64,000 nt of DNA from Actinomycetota bacterium. GTDB taxonomy: Bacteria; Actinomycetota; Acidimicrobiia; Actinomarinales; Actinomarinaceae. Below the pieces are notes generated by a model. That model ran no database searches and was not told where the DNA came from. It was given only the letters and a program-made list of their open reading frames with translations. Location: NCBI GenBank assembly GCA_027729925.1, contig JAQCEB010000001.1, positions 1 through 64,000 on the forward strand, given 5' to 3'. Positions 62,058 through 64,000 of the stretch are shown one piece after another (positions within the stretch are counted from its first letter, which is position 1; each line of letters starts with the position of its first letter). The translations under genes were made by a program, and so were the position numbers.

Positions 62058-62421
62058 TTTGAAACAAATTTTCAAGTACAGATACTTTTTCTGGACATAG
62101 TTCGTATATTGATTGAAATCTTAAAATAGGTATTATTCTATTAGTTGATTCAAGCTCAATTCCAAAAGTTAAAAGTATCTTAGAAATATTCAATAATGAA
62201 TCATCTGCATTTTGCCATTCTTCTGCAGAGTTACAGATATTTTTTCCTATTTCAATAATTTCTTTATCTTTTAAATTTTTAAAATTTTCATCACTATCTG
62301 CTATATAAATTTGATTCAAAAATTCTTCTCCAAATTTTGTTGGCTGTAAGGACTTATAGGTTATAAAAAAAATAATTAAAACAACCAATATAAAGAAAAA
62401 AATATTTAATTTATTTTTCAT
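62050..62421 (-). CDS. Hypothetical membrane-anchored protein
   Basis: The start is ATG 62421; a longer reading from 62475 would run into the tRNA. The 123-residue product has a basic tip, one membrane helix (about 7-24) and a soluble helical domain (FLNQIYIADSDENFKNLKDKEI... with two cysteines, NICNSAEE and YELCPEK). No family is recognised. Cotranscribed with the YczE-like gene. Confidence 0.5.
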   Translation of the reverse strand: MKNKLNIFFFILVVLIIFFITYKSLQPTKFGEEFLNQIYIADSDENFKNLKDKEIIEIGKNICNSAEEWQNADDSLLNISKILLTFGIELESTNRIIPILRFQSIYELCPEKVSVLENLFQNE

Positions 62422-62448
62422 AAAAATTAACTTCAATCTTTTAACTTG

Positions 62449-62530
62449 TACCCGGAGGGGGAGTCGAACCCCCACATCCGAAGATACTGGATTTTGAATC
62501 CAGCGCGTCTGCCAATTCCGCCATCCGGGC
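62449..62530 (-). tRNA. tRNA-Leu (anticodon CAA)
   Basis: Read on the minus strand, 82 bases form a class II tRNA. The acceptor stem GCCCGGA pairs with TCCGGGT (the first pair is G-U). The anticodon stem CTGGA/TCCAG holds loop TTCAAAA with anticodon CAA for UUG codons, then a long variable arm and T-arm GGGGGTTCGACTCCCCC. CCA is not encoded. A 66-base gap separates it from polA. Confidence 0.95.
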
Positions 62531-62596
62531 CTTATAAAGATTATATTTCATATGTAGTTGAATGGAGAAATAAATATTAAGTTTAAACTTAGATAA

Positions 62597-64000
62597 ATGA
62601 TAATCCTTATTGATGGCCACAGCATAGCATTTAGAGCTTTCTATGCTTTACCAGAAACTTTAACAACGAAAGACGGTTTTCCGACAAATGTTATACATGG
62701 TTTTCTGATGATGCTTGCAAGGTTAGTCAAAGAATATGAACCTAATCAAGTTATTGTAACTTGGGATATTTCTAAAAAGACTTTCAGATCTGATCTTTTC
62801 CCGGAATATAAAGCAAATAGAACTTCTTCACCGGATGTTTTTAAAGTACAAATAAAAAGTCTTCAGAATCTTCTCAAAACTTTTAATATTCCCCAGGTTA
62901 CTTTGGAAGGCTATGAAGCTGACGATGTATTAGGCTCTCTTGCTTTTCAATTTAATAATATAAATAAAGAAGTCCATATATTAACTGGAGATAGAGATAC
63001 TTTTCAATTAATTAATAACTTAACAAAAATCCTTTTTACAAAAAAAGGTATTAGCCAACTAGAGATTTTTGATGAATCAATGTTTAAAGAAAATTTTCAG
63101 ATATCTTCTAAACAATATATTGAATATTTAGCATTGAAGGGGGATCCGTCAGATAACATTCCAGGAGTACCAGGAATTGGTGAAAAAACAGCTAAATCTT
63201 TACTAATTCAATTTTTTTCAATTGAAAATATTTTAAAGAATATCGATGAACTTAGTCCTAAAATTAAAGCAAGTTTAATTAAAAATAAAAATTTACTCGA
63301 TATAAGTAAAAAACTTGCTGAAATTAAAACTGATTTAACCCTACCAATACCAACAACAACAGTTAAAGAATCTGTTTTTTTTAGCAAGGAAATATTAAAT
63401 AACTCTCTAAAGGATATAGATACTTTCGAGTTAAATCGATTTCTCGGCGTAACTGAAACTCAAAAAACAGAAAATTTAAAAGGTTTAAACTCTATAAATG
63501 AATACAAAGCCAAAACAAAATTAAATGGTAAATATCTAGTTTTCAAGCACAAAGATACTTTTTATTTCACAAACGGTAAAACTTACGGAAAATCAATTTC
63601 AATTAATATATTTGAAGAAGTTATATCTGCTACTTCTCAGAATATTGCTTTTTCTAATCCGGAGATAATAAAATTTCAAAGTTTTATTGCTTTGGACTGT
63701 ATTTTATTTCTTATAGATCCATCAAATAAACCTGACACATTGTTAAACGTATGTAATTCGATTAATAGAGATAATAATTTAGATAAAAAATCAAGTGAGA
63801 TAAGCTACCTAAGTTTCTTTCATGAAAATTTTGATCAGATAATAAATTTGCTTTCAAAATTTAATAAAGATAAAAAATCTCTTAGCTTATATAAAGAAAT
63901 TGATTTTCCAATGTTAATAGTCCTATCAAATATGGAGAAGCAGGGGATAAATGTATCGCTAAAAAAAATGAAAGATTTATCTAAATCACTTGCTTTAGAA
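62597..64000 (+). CDS. polA: DNA polymerase I, N-terminal part (truncated by window edge)
   Basis: The reading frame from ATG 62597 stays open to the end of the window (468 codons). The 5' nuclease domain is complete: ILIDGHSIAFRAFYAL, EGYEADDVLGSLA, LTGDRDTFQLI and GDPSDNIPGVPGIGEKTA. The region after about residue 300 is the 3'-5' exonuclease-like domain, which I cannot confirm as active by eye. The polymerase domain is outside. Confidence 0.93.
   Translation, partial: MIILIDGHSIAFRAFYALPETLTTKDGFPTNVIHGFLMMLARLVKEYEPNQVIVTWDISKKTFRSDLFPEYKANRTSSPDVFKVQIKSLQNLLKTFNIPQVTLEGYEADDVLGSLAFQFNNINKEVHILTGDRDTFQLINNLTKILFTKKGISQLEIFDESMFKENFQISSKQYIEYLALKGDPSDNIPGVPGIGEKTAKSLLIQFFSIENILKNIDELSPKIKASLIKNKNLLDISKKLAEIKTDLTLPIPTTTVKESVFFSKEILNNSLKDIDTFELNRFLGVTETQKTENLKGLNSINEYKAKTKLNGKYLVFKHKDTFYFTNGKTYGKSISINIFEEVISATSQNIAFSNPEIIKFQSFIALDCILFLIDPSNKPDTLLNVCNSINRDNNLDKKSSEISYLSFFHENFDQIINLLSKFNKDKKSLSLYKEIDFPMLIVLSNMEKQGINVSLKKMKDLSKSLALE

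Noticed and set aside
1..64000. Mobile elements, prophage or CRISPR
   Set aside because: No transposase, integrase, phage structural gene, terminal inverted repeats or repeat-spacer pattern was seen.

Overview
The window is AT-rich, extremely gene-dense bacterial chromosome. It looks like a low-GC, streamlined actinobacterium, and the best guess is the marine Candidatus Actinomarinales / Acidimicrobiia type. Supporting signs are: a DUF3040 - MerR - HNH nuclease - mraZ run ahead of the division cluster; sepF and yggT after ftsZ with no ftsA; an F420-type LLM oxidoreductase; an MMPL exporter; a DnaQ-UvrC fusion nuclease; the Nif3 - zinc ribbon - RNase HI trio known from Mycobacterium; a eukaryote-like IleRS; and ThyX. 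The taxonomic call is inference. I saw no prophage, transposase, CRISPR array or other accessory island, and no gene-free stretch longer than 300 bases apart from the one holding rnpB.

Layout. 1-2523: end of a putative UDP-GlcNAc 2-epimerase, a nucleotide-sugar dehydrogenase, and an M15 peptidase. 2611-9269: MMPL exporter, Nif3/zinc-ribbon/RNase HI operon, TSUP transporter, LLM oxidoreductase. 9330-9660: RNase P RNA (minus strand). 9685-23960 (minus strand): one tightly packed 16-gene run, ilvBNC-leuAB - nitroreductase - TrmH-type methylase - DnaQ/UvrC fusion - ccmABCEFH/TPR/ccmG. It is headed by a previously unlisted 16-codon leader peptide (MKNLDILISVLVLLLK) and an intrinsic terminator, which is the classic layout of ribosome-mediated attenuation by branched-chain amino acids. 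23990-31307 (plus): queG, ilvD, phosphoesterase, ROK kinase, degenerate LLM protein, aminotransferase, threonine aldolase. The two runs diverge from a 10-bp palindromic -10 element. 32368-48911 (plus): DUF3040, MerR, HNH, then the dcw cluster mraZ-rsmH-ftsL-ftsI-murE-mraY-murD-ftsW-murG-murC-murB-ftsQ-ftsZ-pgeF-yggS-sepF-yggT, without murF, ddl or divIVA. 48894-64000: ileS, traR/dksA-like, lspA, an rluD-like gene, dnaE, thyX, small membrane proteins, EamA transporter, nth, ccdA, ygfZ-like, a YczE-like protein, tRNA-Leu(CAA), and the first part of polA.

Four regulatory or decoding signals stand out. (1) The ilv leader attenuator appears to be translated from a leaderless transcript. (2) A 93-nt hairpin runs from the mraZ stop codon to the rsmH start codon, with 20 base pairs in its outer stem, and buries the rsmH start. 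(3) Four TG-initial pentamers at exact 10-bp spacing overlie a good sigma-70-like promoter at mraZ, as expected for an MraZ operator. (4) Two conserved genes, an HNH nuclease and an RluA-family pseudouridine synthase, have intact coding sequence upstream of any ATG/GTG/TTG. They appear to start at AUU and AUA with well-placed Shine-Dalgarno sequences.

Functionally, the window covers most of branched-chain amino acid synthesis (leuCD and ilvE are not here), a complete cytochrome c maturation System I except ccmD (with ccdA 45 kb away as the probable electron supplier), and septal peptidoglycan synthesis and division. All calls come from reading motifs by eye; no database search was run.
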